64,000 nt of DNA from Bacteroides reticulotermitis JCM 10512 (GTDB taxonomy: Bacteria > Bacteroidota > Bacteroidia > Bacteroidales > Bacteroidaceae): contig NZ_BAIV01000002.1 of NCBI RefSeq assembly GCF_000517545.1, positions 62,001 to 126,000 on the forward strand. Direction: 5' to 3'. Made by a program: the position numbers and the translations under genes. The notes beneath the pieces are model-generated. The model had not been told where the DNA came from and did no database searches. It saw only the letters and a program-made list of their open reading frames with translations. Below are positions 1-9,127 of the stretch, piece after piece; the stretch's first letter is position 1, and each line of letters starts with the position of its first letter.

Positions 1-89
1 TCCGCTTCACTACGGTTTATCATCTCAATATCTCTAGCCAAATAGCCAAAATCGGCTGAAAGAATAGAAGGAGCTATAATTGGTTTCAT
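1..89 (-). CDS. rpe: Ribulose-phosphate 3-epimerase, N-terminal fragment
   Basis: Reading the minus strand from the ATG at 87-89 gives about 29 residues starting MKPIIAPSILSADFGYLARD, the typical N-terminus of ribulose-phosphate 3-epimerase (the PSILSADF segment holds an active-site serine in this family). The enzyme interconverts ribulose-5-phosphate and xylulose-5-phosphate in the pentose phosphate pathway. The gene runs off the window edge, so only the start is visible. It lies 17 bp downstream of fmt on the same strand and is probably the last visible gene of the Sua5-ClC-fmt-rpe operon. The call rests on a short but very characteristic segment. Confidence 0.85.
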   Translation of the reverse strand, partial: MKPIIAPSILSADFGYLARDIEMINRSEA

Positions 90-106
90 ATGCTTAAATT
101 TATGAG

Positions 107-1075
107 TTAGTTCATTTTAAAATCATTCGTCAGACGATATCCGCGAAGTAATTCTTCTGTTTTCAAACGTTTCTTACCCGGTAGTTGCAAAGAGAGAATC
201 GAAATATATCCATCGGACACAGCTACCTTCATAACTTTCTTGCCGTCCGTCACAATCGTTCCCGAAGCAAGTTGATGAGATTCAATAATTTTCTCGCTTT
301 CATAAATCTTCACGATCACCGCCTCGCCTTCCGGATTCACCAATTCGCTCCATGCAGCCGGATAAGGAGAGAGTCCCCGAATAAAATCATAAATCCTCTT
401 GACCGGCTGTTGCCAATCAATGCGACAAGTTTCTTTGAATATTTTCGGCGCAGGACGTAACTCACCAACTACCCCCATATCTTCCTGAGCAATCGGTTTG
501 ATTGTATCATTCAGTATCGCATCAACTGTTTCGACAACCAGTTCTCCGCCCAATATCATCAATTTATCATGCACAATGCCCACATTGTCAGTTTCGGCAA
601 TCGGGATACGAACTTGCTGAATCACTCGACCGGTATCGATTTCATGTTGTAGGAAAAAGGTGGTAATGCCAGTCTCCGCATCTCCATTCATAACCGCCCA
701 ATTGATTGGAGCTGCTCCTCTATACTGAGGAAGAAGGGATGCGTGCAGGTTGAATGTTCCGAACCGAGGCATATCCCACACCACTTCCGGCAACATCCGG
801 AAAGCAACCACAATTTGCAAATCGGCTTTCCATTCGCGAAGTGACTGGATAAAAGATTCGTCTTTCAGTTTTTCCGGTTGCAACAAAGGAATATTCCTTT
901 CTAAAGCAAACTCCTTTACAGGTGAATATTGAATTTTATGTCCGCGACCAGCTGGTTTATCAGGCATGGTTATCACTCCTACAACCTGATAACCTCCGTC
1001 AACCAACTTACGCAGTGACTCCACAGCGAAGTCGGGAGTACCCATATATACTATTCGTAAATCTTCTTTCTTCAT
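107..1075 (-). CDS. fmt: Methionyl-tRNA formyltransferase
   Basis: Formylates the methionine on initiator tRNA using 10-formyl-tetrahydrofolate. The N-terminal formyltransferase fold opens with RIVYMGTPDFAV. The catalytic segment NLHASLLPQYRG (about residues 109-120) holds the family's Asn and His, and the Asp follows in HEIDTG. The C-terminal OB-like domain carries GLSPYPAAW. Length (322 aa) is normal. I start at the ATG at 1075; the in-frame codon two positions further out is TTG. The stop of the upstream ClC gene (1078-1080) lies just ahead of this start, so the genes are tightly packed and probably translationally coupled. Confidence 0.96.
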   Translation of the reverse strand: MKKEDLRIVYMGTPDFAVESLRKLVDGGYQVVGVITMPDKPAGRGHKIQYSPVKEFALERNIPLLQPEKLKDESFIQSLREWKADLQIVVAFRMLPEVVWDMPRFGTFNLHASLLPQYRGAAPINWAVMNGDAETGITTFFLQHEIDTGRVIQQVRIPIAETDNVGIVHDKLMILGGELVVETVDAILNDTIKPIAQEDMGVVGELRPAPKIFKETCRIDWQQPVKRIYDFIRGLSPYPAAWSELVNPEGEAVIVKIYESEKIIESHQLASGTIVTDGKKVMKVAVSDGYISILSLQLPGKKRLKTEELLRGYRLTNDFKMN

Positions 1076-1077
1076 AA

Positions 1078-2870
1078 TCAATCTTCTGAAAAATGTACCA
1101 GCACTTGCCGGTATGAGTTAAAAATCTTCGACTTGGAAACAAATCCTTGATAACGTCCATCCTTATCTACGACCGGAAGATTCCAAGCCTTCGTATCATC
1201 AAATGTCTGCATAACCTGCTCCATACCATCCGTTTCATAGATCTTGGCCGGAACAGATATCATTAGCTTGTTAACAGTAAACCGGTGATAAAGTTCCTGT
1301 CGGAACATTATATTCCGAATATCGTCTAAAAGGACTACTCCCAACAGCTCGCCTGTCCGTTTATCCGTTACCGGAAAAACATTTCGATGAGAAGCAGCGA
1401 TAGCCTTTACCAGTTCACCTAAGTCCATTTCGGGGTGTACAACTACAAAGTCTTTCTCAACGACATTTTCCATCTTCATCAAGGTCAACACCGCCTTGTC
1501 TTTATGGTGAGTGATTAACTGTCCCTTCTTAGCCAAACGCATGGAGTAAATACTATGCGGCTCGAAAACAATAATCGTCAGATAAGAACTTACCGAAACG
1601 ATTATCAGCGGTAGGAACAAATCATACCCTCCCGTCAATTCAGCAATTAGAAAGACTCCGGTCAGCGGAGCATGCATAACCCCACTCATCACACCCGCCA
1701 TTCCCATCAAAGCGAAGTTCTTCTCCGGCAAATAGGCAGCAAACTCCAAGCCGTTACTAAAATGTGAGAAAATGAAACCGGCGATACAACCCAAATAGAG
1801 TGAAGGCGCAAAGATACCTCCACATCCTCCTCCACCATTCGTTGCACTCGAAGCGAAAACCTTAAAGAAGATGATCAATAAGAGATATATAAGTAGTAAA
1901 TTACCATCTCCATAAAACATGGAGTTGTTCATCACCGTATCCCATTCTGCGGATGTTGTTCCAGTCAGCAGCAAATTGATTGTATCATACCCTTCCCCAT
2001 AAAGCGGCGGGAAAAGAAAGATCAGAATGCTCAACATGATTCCCCCAAAAGCTAGTCTTTTATAAGGATTGGCCAATTTACCGAAAACGCCTTCGATGGA
2101 GTTCATCATGCGCGTAAAGTAGAGAGAAACAAGCCCGCAAAAGATACCCAACAAGATAACATAAGGTATACGCTCCAGTTCAAAAGCCTGATCGAGATGA
2201 AACTTGAACATCGCTTCCGTCCCCGTAATAACGTAAGAGACTGTAGCTGCCGTCACTGCGGAAATCAACAATGGAAGCAGTGAAGACATCGTAAGGTCGA
2301 TCATTAGAACCTCAAGCGTAAACACCACTCCGGCAATGGGCGCCTTAAAGATACCGGCAATAGCCCCAGCCGCACCACAGCCGAGAAGTAGCATCAAGGT
2401 ACGGTGTTCCATTTTAAAGACACTACCCAGGTTGGAACCGATAGCCGAACCGGTCAATACGATCGGTGCCTCTGCTCCAACTGATCCACCAAACCGATGG
2501 TTATAGCACTTGCAATTGTAGACGACCAGATGTTGTGCCGCTTAATTCTCCCTTGTCGCCGGGAAATAGCATAAAGGATTTTCGTTACTCCATGGCTAAT
2601 ATCGTCTTTAACGATGTTACGTACGAACCAACCTGCGAGGAATATACCAACAACCGGATATACTAAATATAAATAGTTAGCTTCCGTTGTATCAAAGTTC
2701 TCTGTGAGAAAGTTTTGTATTTCATGAATAAAGAACTTCAGAATCAGAGCTGCCGTAGCTGTAAAAATACCAACCAGAAAGCTTAATATCAGAATAAATT
2801 GTTTTTCATTAATATTCCGCTCACGCCATTTGATAAACTGCTGCAATAAACTCTGCTTATCTTTTTCCAT
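1078..2870 (-). CDS. ClC-family chloride channel/antiporter with C-terminal CBS pair (one frame break)
   Basis: A polytopic membrane protein of about 597 aa. The first frame (2870 to about 2457) carries two membrane spans and ends near IASAITIG; the second continues as LTGSAIGSNLGSVF and holds the remaining helices plus two CBS domains over the last ~130 residues. Adding one base to the run at 2491-2493 gives GFGGSVGAEAPIVLTGSA, the ClC selectivity-filter region, showing this is one gene. The motif GGGGCGGIFAPSLYLG is also typical of ClC proteins. Whether it is a channel or a H+/Cl- exchanger cannot be settled here. It starts directly after the Sua5-family stop. The break is most likely a sequencing error. 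Confidence 0.9.
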
Positions 2871-3434
2871 TTATTCTCGAATTATCTTAATTACTCCACC
2901 TTTTTCCAATTTGATAATACTTGAGGGACTGGGGCGGTTCATATCATCTTGCCGAAAACCAACAATATAATCAACAGCCGACTTGATTTCCTCGCTGATT
3001 TCACTGAAGTTAGCAGCTCCCGGTTCTCCACTCACATTAGCGGATGTTGAAACGATTGCTTTCCTGAATTGTTGGCAAAGGCGTTTGGAGAAGGCTTCGT
3101 TTGTTACCCGTATTCCTACACTTCCATCTTCTGCCAGCAGATTCGGAGCTAGGTTGCGAGCACCGGAATAAATAATTGTTAATGGTTTATCCGAAACTTC
3201 GATCAGGTCCCAAGCCACATCGGGCACGTCCTGCACATAAAAGTCCACTTTCACCGAACTGTCTACCAGAACCAGCATCGCTTTGCTATCGGCTCGTTTT
3301 TTAATGTCGTACACACGCCGCACAGCTTCTTCGTTAGTAGCGTCACAGCCTATTCCCCAAACAGTATCAGTTGGGTAGAGAATCACTCCTCCTTCGCTCA
3401 TCACCTGACAAGCCTTTTTTATATCTTCAATCAT
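2871..3434 (-). CDS. Sua5/YciO/YrdC-family threonylcarbamoyl-AMP synthase
   Basis: A 187-aa single-domain YrdC-type protein. The N-terminal GGVILYPTDTVWGIGCDATN is the family's ATP/threonine-binding motif, and STSANVSGEPGA matches the conserved C-terminal STSAN motif. Family members make threonylcarbamoyl-AMP from threonine, bicarbonate and ATP for the t6A modification of ANN-decoding tRNAs. The short form lacks the extra Sua5 C-terminal domain. It is the first gene of the minus-strand run Sua5-ClC-fmt-rpe, with a consensus -7 element at 3465-3472. A YciO paralogue of unclear function is the main alternative. Confidence 0.85.
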   Translation of the reverse strand: MIEDIKKACQVMSEGGVILYPTDTVWGIGCDATNEEAVRRVYDIKKRADSKAMLVLVDSSVKVDFYVQDVPDVAWDLIEVSDKPLTIIYSGARNLAPNLLAEDGSVGIRVTNEAFSKRLCQQFRKAIVSTSANVSGEPGAANFSEISEEIKSAVDYIVGFRQDDMNRPSPSSIIKLEKGGVIKIIRE

Positions 3435-3464
3435 TTCTTATTGTTTTCAGTTGAGAATGACATG

Positions 3465-3472
3465 CAAAAATA
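3465..3472 (-). promoter_or_regulatory. Candidate Bacteroidetes -7 promoter element for the Sua5-ClC-fmt operon
   Basis: Minus-strand TATTTTTG fits TAnnTTTG and lies 30 bp upstream of the ATG. No clear -33 TTTG is visible. It sits back to back with the start of the duplicated thioesterase leader. Confidence 0.5.
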
Positions 3473-3554
3473 ACACTTTTACAGCGAATTTAAAAAGGAT
3501 TAAGTAAAAACAATGGAAGAAAACGTTTTTTCCTACACACCCTTGTTTGAGTAG
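3473..3554 (+). pseudogene. Degenerate duplicate of the thioesterase promoter and 5' end
   Basis: The 50 or so bases up to and past the ATG at 3513 closely match the leader and start of the intact thioesterase gene (3755-3803): a CTTTTnCAGCGAATT block, then GATTAAGT, then an identical ACAATGGAAGAA. The reading frame starts MEENVFSYT, comparable with MEEIEFHHT in the intact gene, but stops after 13 codons at 3552-3554. The 200 bp that follow show no further clear similarity. It looks like the stump of a tandem duplication; a short regulatory upstream ORF is less likely. Confidence 0.5.
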
Positions 3555-3753
3555 CATGTTATCAATCTAATCCAGTTGTACATAAAAGCCCAATTCTCTT
3601 TTATCGATTTCCGACTTTCTCAACGAAAGGATTAAGAAGAGCTGCAAAGGTAACTCCAGATTACCTGCACATCATTTGAACCCGACTGAGACATCAATAC
3701 CATTTCTTGATGAACATGTGGCAGCAAAACATGCTGTTTCCACAAAAAAGTCG

Positions 3754-3761
3754 TACTTTTG
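3754..3761 (+). promoter_or_regulatory. Candidate -7 promoter element for the thioesterase gene
   Basis: TACTTTTG fits TAnnTTTG exactly, 32 bp upstream of the ATG at 3794. A TTTC about 15 bp further upstream is a weak -33 candidate. Confidence 0.5.
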
Positions 3762-3793
3762 CAGCGAATTCAAAAAAAGATTAAGTGATAACA

Positions 3794-4240
3794 ATGGAAG
3801 AAATCGAATTTCACCACACGCTGCCGATCCAGCTACGCTTCAACGATGTAGATAAATTCGGGCATGTAAACAATACTGTTTATTTTTCTTTTTACGATCT
3901 GGGGAAGACTGAGTACTTTGCGGCTGTATGTCCGGGTGTTGACTGGGAAAAAGATGGTATCGTTGTAGTACATATTGAGGCCAACTTTCTGACGCAAATA
4001 TTCGCCTCAGATCATATTGCCGTACAAACTGCGGTATCGGAGATTGGAACTAAAAGCTTTCATTTAATTCAGCGAGTGATTGATACCAATACGCAAGAAG
4101 TGAAATGTATCTGCAAATCGGTGATGGTCACTTTCGATCTTGAAAAGCATGAGTCCAAACCGCTATCCGAAGAGTGGATCGAAGCTATTTGCGTCTATGA
4201 AGGACGTGATTTGCGAAAGAAGAAAACTAGCACAACTTAG
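3794..4240 (+). CDS. Acyl-CoA thioesterase, hotdog fold (4HBT family)
   Basis: A 148-aa single hotdog-domain protein. The N-terminal segment LRFNDVDKFGHVNNTVYFSFYDLGK is the 4-hydroxybenzoyl-CoA thioesterase signature: the Asp in FNDVDKFGH is the usual catalytic position and HVNN follows. Such proteins hydrolyse acyl-CoA or acyl-ACP thioesters in the cytoplasm; the substrate cannot be read from sequence. I use the ATG at 3794 because the in-frame upstream start is a GTG with no better spacing. It is a monocistronic gene with its own promoter and a convergent terminator downstream. A decayed copy of its 5' end lies 280 bp upstream. Confidence 0.85.
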   Translation: MEEIEFHHTLPIQLRFNDVDKFGHVNNTVYFSFYDLGKTEYFAAVCPGVDWEKDGIVVVHIEANFLTQIFASDHIAVQTAVSEIGTKSFHLIQRVIDTNTQEVKCICKSVMVTFDLEKHESKPLSEEWIEAICVYEGRDLRKKKTSTT

Positions 4241-4247
4241 CATAAAA

Positions 4248-4286
4248 AAACAGTTCCGATTGGTGCAAGCCGATCGGAACTGTTTT
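4248..4286. terminator. Bidirectional intrinsic terminator
   Basis: Perfect 13-bp inverted repeat (AAACAGTTCCGAT at 4248-4260 with its complement at 4273-4285) flanked by A-rich and T-rich sequence. It lies between the convergent thioesterase and thioredoxin genes and can serve both. Confidence 0.85.
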
Positions 4287-4300
4287 CGTTAGCAATCTAT

Positions 4301-5479
4301 TTATTTATCTAGCTTAGCTATCAAGCCTTCATAACTAGTCAGATAGCCTGTCAAGCCTTTCTTTTTCGCCTCATCCATAGCCGGATCTTTCTGCAACTCC
4401 TCTTCCAAACGTACTTTGCTTGTTTTGAGCCATTCCGCAGTATTCCAACGCACAGCCTCATCTTTGCAACCACGCTCTATGCGCAGTGCATAATTGTAAA
4501 TCAAGAAATGACTTTTCCCGTTCTGATCTACATATTGTTTGCATAGTTCCAAATACGTGGGCCACTTCTCTTGCTGTTGAGCGACATACATATCTGTGCT
4601 CAGGCAAATTCGATCAATATTCTGCACATCATATTTTTTCATCTTCAAAACATATTGATCCATCCCAGCCTGATCAAAAACCAATGTCCCATCATCCTTC
4701 TTTACCAGATATTTCTGTGGAAACGATTCCCAAACCATTTGGAGCTTACGATTCAGCTTTTTCTCATCATATTTTTGAGAAAACTCCGTTTTGTGATCAA
4801 CCACGTACATAAACGAAGGAGAATCAGCTGATGTTACATGCTGCATAAACATGTCATAAAGAGCTTGATTAGTAAGCAACTGACTCTCTTTTCCTGCCAG
4901 ATACGCATCCGCTACTTCCCCACACTTCTCACTTTTGTAAGCAGCGGAAAGCATTTTGATATAAGCTAATACAAACTCCTCGCTCCTTTCTCCCGCAGCA
5001 TATTTCTCGTCGTAAGCACTCAAACCGCCTGCTTTTAGATTTGTCTCTATCGTTTCAACAAATTTGTCGGCTTTATCTCCACCAACAATTCGCGTAAGTT
5101 CCGTATTCTTCTGCGGATCGATAATCAGGAAGGTCGGATAAGCCTTTACGTCAAACTTCTTGCGTAATTCCAATCCTTCGCCTTTCTCCATATCAAACTT
5201 GATGGATACAAAACGGGGAGCAAAGTAATCACCTACCATTTTCAGCGAAAAGACATCGCGAATCATCATTTTGCAAGGACCACACCAAGTTGTATAACAG
5301 TCGATAAAAAGAAGTTTGGACTCTTTCTTGGCATCTGCGAGTGCCTGAGCATACGTAACCGTGTAACCATCAAGGAACTTCACGCCTTCACCTTCGGGAG
5401 CAGCCTCTTGGCCGAAACTTACATTCGAAACACAAGCCAATAATAGTACTATCAGCATCTTCTTTAGTTTCATAATCAT
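4301..5479 (-). CDS. Exported thioredoxin-fold protein with helical C-terminal extension
   Basis: A 392-aa protein with an N-terminal signal peptide (about residues 1-23, ending VSFGQ) and a thioredoxin domain at about 35-160. The redox motif WCGPCK has cysteines 66 and 69, and the cis-Pro segment is AYPTFLII. The ~230-residue C-terminal part is predicted helical and I do not recognise it. The protein should act in the periplasm, possibly keeping thiols reduced or assisting disulfide exchange. Its neighbour at 5510-6676 and the gene at 62801-63961 share this layout and length, so the three are paralogues; the GEGVKFLDGY and FDMEKGEG stretches most resemble the distant 62801 copy. Confidence 0.8.
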   Translation of the reverse strand: MIMKLKKMLIVLLLACVSNVSFGQEAAPEGEGVKFLDGYTVTYAQALADAKKESKLLFIDCYTTWCGPCKMMIRDVFSLKMVGDYFAPRFVSIKFDMEKGEGLELRKKFDVKAYPTFLIIDPQKNTELTRIVGGDKADKFVETIETNLKAGGLSAYDEKYAAGERSEEFVLAYIKMLSAAYKSEKCGEVADAYLAGKESQLLTNQALYDMFMQHVTSADSPSFMYVVDHKTEFSQKYDEKKLNRKLQMVWESFPQKYLVKKDDGTLVFDQAGMDQYVLKMKKYDVQNIDRICLSTDMYVAQQQEKWPTYLELCKQYVDQNGKSHFLIYNYALRIERGCKDEAVRWNTAEWLKTSKVRLEEELQKDPAMDEAKKKGLTGYLTSYEGLIAKLDK

Positions 5480-5509
5480 TTATCTTTTTAGTCAATATTC
5501 TAAATACAT

Positions 5510-6676
5510 TTACTTATTCCGTCTGGGCTTCATCTTCAATACATCCGGTCGAAGGTTGTACACGATTTTCCCATGTACAGGAGGAGTAGTCAGACAAGCC
5601 GGAATACTCTCTTTTGTTTTTTGTCGGCGGATTACTTCTTCCAAAGCAGCAGCATATTCCTGATGTATAGAAGCGTCATCTCGCACCGTCTGATTGTAGG
5701 CTATATATTGCAAATACTCCACACATTTATCGAACCAGTTTTGCGGAACTTCTTCCCGCTGATAGTAGCTCAAACGAGCGATAAACTTCAACCGCTCTAT
5801 CAGAGCTTGCTGATCAACAGCCGGATCTGCAATTAACGCATCAATCTGTGCAATCACTTCATCATACTTCTTTGCACGCAAAGCCGATTGAATGCGAATC
5901 ATCTGGCTATTAAATAATTTACCCTCAAAATTACAGAACTTTTCAATAACCTCCAAGTCACCGTAGGTAGTTTCTTTTGCTAATTTTGCATCCACCTCTT
6001 TTTGACCATATAACTGGCAAAAAACAGCATACTGGTCGGACACTTGTTTCAAGTAAGGCGTAAGTCCACTAATTGTACCGACAAACAAATCCCATACCGG
6101 ACGCTGAGTAAGTTTAGCTCCCCCGTTGATGAGTTCATCAAATGCCGTGCTAACCTGTTCGCGGGCATAAATAGAATGCTCATACCGAATATAGTTCATC
6201 AAAAACTCCGGTTTGCGATTACCTTGCTGATATTCACGCTCCAAATAGAAAGAGCGCAATTCCGGTTGCAAAGCTCCTTGCCCGGTTGCAATAAACTGTT
6301 CAGCGGTTTGCCTGCTACTGCTGCGATGTACCATCTCCTCCGTATCAGGAGCAATAAAAGCATACGTCGGATAGCTCCGCACTCCGTACTTTTTAGCCAA
6401 TTCGCTTCCCTCTGCTTCCTCTGCATCAATTTTGGCATTGATAAAATTCTGGTTATAGAAATAGCCTACTTCCGGCAAAGAGAACACTTGCTGAGCCATA
6501 TTCAAACAAGGGCCGCACCATTGTGTGTAAAAATCAATAAATATCAATTTATTCTCTGCTTTTGCTTGTGCCACAATATCCTTCCAAGGCTTATGCACAA
6601 ACTGTATTCCATGCCCTTGCGCAAAAACGGATAATGCGCCAGCCAACATAATTAGTGTAAATAGATGTCTTCTCAT
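5510..6676 (-). CDS. Exported thioredoxin-fold protein, paralogue of the downstream gene
   Basis: A 388-aa protein with a signal peptide (about residues 1-20, ending SVFAQ). The thioredoxin domain has WCGPCL with cysteines 54 and 57 and a cis-Pro in VRSYPTYAFI. A long, probably helical C-terminal half follows, ending in a basic tail (KMKPRRNK). It precedes the 4301-5479 gene by 30 bp on the same strand and is probably co-transcribed. Lys is replaced by Leu after the second cysteine, unlike the two paralogues in the window, so redox behaviour may differ. The role is inferred from the fold only. Confidence 0.8.
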   Translation of the reverse strand: MRRHLFTLIMLAGALSVFAQGHGIQFVHKPWKDIVAQAKAENKLIFIDFYTQWCGPCLNMAQQVFSLPEVGYFYNQNFINAKIDAEEAEGSELAKKYGVRSYPTYAFIAPDTEEMVHRSSSRQTAEQFIATGQGALQPELRSFYLEREYQQGNRKPEFLMNYIRYEHSIYAREQVSTAFDELINGGAKLTQRPVWDLFVGTISGLTPYLKQVSDQYAVFCQLYGQKEVDAKLAKETTYGDLEVIEKFCNFEGKLFNSQMIRIQSALRAKKYDEVIAQIDALIADPAVDQQALIERLKFIARLSYYQREEVPQNWFDKCVEYLQYIAYNQTVRDDASIHQEYAAALEEVIRRQKTKESIPACLTTPPVHGKIVYNLRPDVLKMKPRRNK

Positions 6677-6960
6677 TTTATTTCTTTTTTTAATTAATTG
6701 TATCTCAATTTGCTCGGCTACTACTCCGAAACATTATCATTAAAAGTCAGTAAATGTTGCTTTTATCGTTTGTCTGGTTTGTCATTTCAACTAAATTCTT
6801 TATTTTTGTTTCCATAATAGCGTTTTCGAACTCTTTTAACCTTGGTTGCTTACCATTGCTAAATTGTATTTTTCGACGACCTTTTATTATGACTCCATCC
6901 TTTTGCAGGAAGAAGTTCTTTAATATGACGAATTTAAACTGATAAAAATCTCTTCCCAAA

Positions 6961-7473
6961 ATGTCCTCCACAAGTAAAGTCGAAAAAGCTGCAATAGAGC
7001 TATTTCAGGAGCACTTTGAACATTTGGTTATCGTTGTTGATAACTATGTTCATTCGATTCCTGTAGCTGAAGATATTGTGCAGGACCTTTTCATTAAGCT
7101 CTGGGAGAAGAACCGGTTGATTAATGCGACTCCGGCCTTTCTATATACTTGTGGCAGAAACTTCGCATTGAACTACCTGCGTGATTTTTCTTCTAAAATG
7201 AGTCTCCATGAATTAACCTCCGAACTTTACATACTGGATGAACAAGAAGAGGAGCTAAGTTACATGAATCGATTGGAAGAAATCCATCGAGCTGTTGAAA
7301 GCCTTCCACCACAGTGTCAGACAGTTCTTCGAATGATCTATTTTGAGAATAAGCACTATGCTGAAGTTGCTCAGGAAATGGGTATTTCAATAAACACAGT
7401 CAAAACACATATTTACCTCGCCATAAAAACACTCCGCAAGAACTTTACATTCTACTTATGTTGTAGCCTTTGA
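6961..7473 (+). CDS. ECF-type RNA polymerase sigma factor (FecI-like)
   Basis: A 170-aa sigma-70 family protein with only regions 2 and 4. Region 2 includes AEDIVQDLFIKLWEKN; region 4 is LPPQCQTVLRMIYFENKHYAEVAQEMGIS followed by the helix-turn-helix recognition segment INTVKTHIYLA. Such factors are usually held by a FecR-type anti-sigma and released by a TonB-dependent transporter with an STN domain; both partners occur at 14661-15826 and 11325-14648. Unusually, the sigma gene is at the far downstream end of that operon and on the opposite strand. The 283 bp upstream (6677-6960) holds no gene I can support and no clear promoter match. Confidence 0.9.
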   Translation: MSSTSKVEKAAIELFQEHFEHLVIVVDNYVHSIPVAEDIVQDLFIKLWEKNRLINATPAFLYTCGRNFALNYLRDFSSKMSLHELTSELYILDEQEEELSYMNRLEEIHRAVESLPPQCQTVLRMIYFENKHYAEVAQEMGISINTVKTHIYLAIKTLRKNFTFYLCCSL

Positions 7474-7481
7474 GCAAAGTC

Positions 7482-7517
7482 CCTCCCCCGCTTCACCCGA
7501 GATGAAGGAGGAAGGGA
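7482..7517. terminator. Possible hairpin between convergent genes
   Basis: Imperfect inverted repeat TCCCTCC / GGAGGAAGGGA, with an inner TTCA/TGAA pair, in the 49 bp between the stops of the sigma factor and the PKD-like gene. It has no T-tract, so terminator function is weakly supported. Confidence 0.35.
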
Positions 7518-7522
7518 ATAAG

Positions 7523-9118
7523 TCAATCTACGTACTCTTCATCATTACGAGCAAAGGTGCGGTACTTATAGATAACCAAAGCCTTCGCTCCACAAACTCC
7601 AACCCATTTATTTATCAGTTTAGGAGCCGTTCCTTCCAAGTTGATTTCCAATATATCACCTTTAAGCTCACTCCCGTTGCCATCTTCATCGGTATTGTAA
7701 CGACTGACAGAAACCAACATTTTCTTTTCTCCCCGGTGCAAACTGATATCCGTAATTGTAGCTGACGCATCGTACCCGAAATCCTGCAAAGACAGAATTT
7801 GATCCGATCCCGCCGGTGCAATGCCCGAAGCAACATTAAGTATGTTGTACTTGTACAATCCTTTAGCCGTATTAAAATAAACATAAGGCAGGTTTCTCAG
7901 CATAAAGAAACGACTTTTGGCAGATACCAAAGAAGCGTCCACACTAGCTACTTTAGGAATTTCCTGATTCAAATCAAAGGAACACAGTTTGCTGTTGCTC
8001 CCATTACTAATGGCCGAAAAACAAAGCAGTGACTGATAGGTATCTTCTCCGTAGAAAGCCTTATAACCGGGAAATACTTGTGTGGCATCCACTGCTTTCA
8101 TATCTCCGAAATAATAGACAAAAAACTGTCCGGTATTCTCATCAAAGACTCCTCTTCGGCTAGTTCCACTCCAGCTGGCATATACATTATTATTATAATT
8201 TGCCGGTATCGAACGCCCAGTTTCGAAACTCATCGGAGACAAGCGATAATCGCTGTCCTTAAGATACGAATAAATGCTAGGGGCTCCGTTGCGGGAATAG
8301 GAGATAATATAGGTACCATCCTCTGAAATGATATATGTATATTCGTTATTCATGATTGACCCGTAAGGAGTACGTCGCCACTGAGAGATAAAGCTAGCCA
8401 GGTAAGTCGGTTTATACTGACTATAATCAGGAATGGGGTACAACGAACCGAATTCGAGAAAGAACTGTTCGTCAATCTTGCCTGCCGGTTCCAAATCTAC
8501 ATTACTAAACCTTAACAGCCCTTCATCGGCAATGAGTTTGATACCCTGTCCGCCATATTTGGTGACATAGCTCGGATAACCGTCTACAAAGGTCTGAGTA
8601 AGTTGCGTTACATTGGTAGCCAAGGGTTCATCATGTGTTCTATTGTAGAACATAGGAGCAAATGACACCCCTTCCTTATCCAAGCGCAAATAAGAAAAAT
8701 CGGCCTTTCCATATTGGTTACTCACCACCAGAATCCCATCGGAAGAGGTCGATGAGTTGATCAATAGTTGAGCTGTAGCAAATGCCTTCGTTTGATTTTC
8801 TTTATCAGTGATTGTATAACGCAAAGTATACGATCCCAAACTCTCCTGAATCTGGTAATCCAAATCACGCGTGTTGGCTATTACCTTGGAATTCATACGC
8901 CATTCATACTCATACTTCGACTCGTCTTTATCATATAAGCTTCCGGTAAAAGACGGATTAATGACTAACTGATCGAATTGGTCTAATTCAAGATTCTTAG
9001 GAAACTCATCAAATGCCACTTCATTAATAGATGTAAAGTCATAGTTTCCTTTATCTTCGTAGCAGCCACTCAATCCTAGTAGAAAAAGGACCGCAAAAAA
9101 CAAATGTATACGTTTCAT
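7523..9118 (-). CDS. PKD-like family surface lipoprotein of a SusCD locus
   Basis: About 531 aa with a lipoprotein signal (hydrophobic stretch then LLGLSGCYED, Cys at about residue 19 of the chosen start). An Ig/PKD-like segment follows at about residues 30-125, including YEWRMNSKVIANT and GSYTLRYTITDKENQ. The rest is probably a beta-propeller-like domain with no recognisable catalytic motif. I chose the ATG at 9118; an in-frame ATG three codons earlier is possible. Genes of this type follow SusC, SusD and a DUF4843-like lipoprotein in many Bacteroidetes loci, as here, and are thought to help bind the cargo at the surface. The ligand is unknown. Confidence 0.75.
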   Translation of the reverse strand: MKRIHLFFAVLFLLGLSGCYEDKGNYDFTSINEVAFDEFPKNLELDQFDQLVINPSFTGSLYDKDESKYEYEWRMNSKVIANTRDLDYQIQESLGSYTLRYTITDKENQTKAFATAQLLINSSTSSDGILVVSNQYGKADFSYLRLDKEGVSFAPMFYNRTHDEPLATNVTQLTQTFVDGYPSYVTKYGGQGIKLIADEGLLRFSNVDLEPAGKIDEQFFLEFGSLYPIPDYSQYKPTYLASFISQWRRTPYGSIMNNEYTYIISEDGTYIISYSRNGAPSIYSYLKDSDYRLSPMSFETGRSIPANYNNNVYASWSGTSRRGVFDENTGQFFVYYFGDMKAVDATQVFPGYKAFYGEDTYQSLLCFSAISNGSNSKLCSFDLNQEIPKVASVDASLVSAKSRFFMLRNLPYVYFNTAKGLYKYNILNVASGIAPAGSDQILSLQDFGYDASATITDISLHRGEKKMLVSVSRYNTDEDGNGSELKGDILEINLEGTAPKLINKWVGVCGAKALVIYKYRTFARNDEEYVD

Positions 9119-9127
9119 ATCCCGCAT

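Noticed and set aside
3755..4240. Thioesterase starting at GTG 3785
   Set aside because: The ATG three codons later aligns with the family start and with the ATG of the duplicated leader.
6044..6634. 196-aa open frame on the plus strand opposite the second thioredoxin gene
   Set aside because: Antisense shadow of a well-supported coding frame; no domain or ribosome-binding site.
6747..6971. 74-aa minus-strand frame upstream of the second thioredoxin gene
   Set aside because: Overlaps the start of the ECF sigma gene, has no recognisable domain and lacks a promoter match; likely chance in AT-rich DNA.
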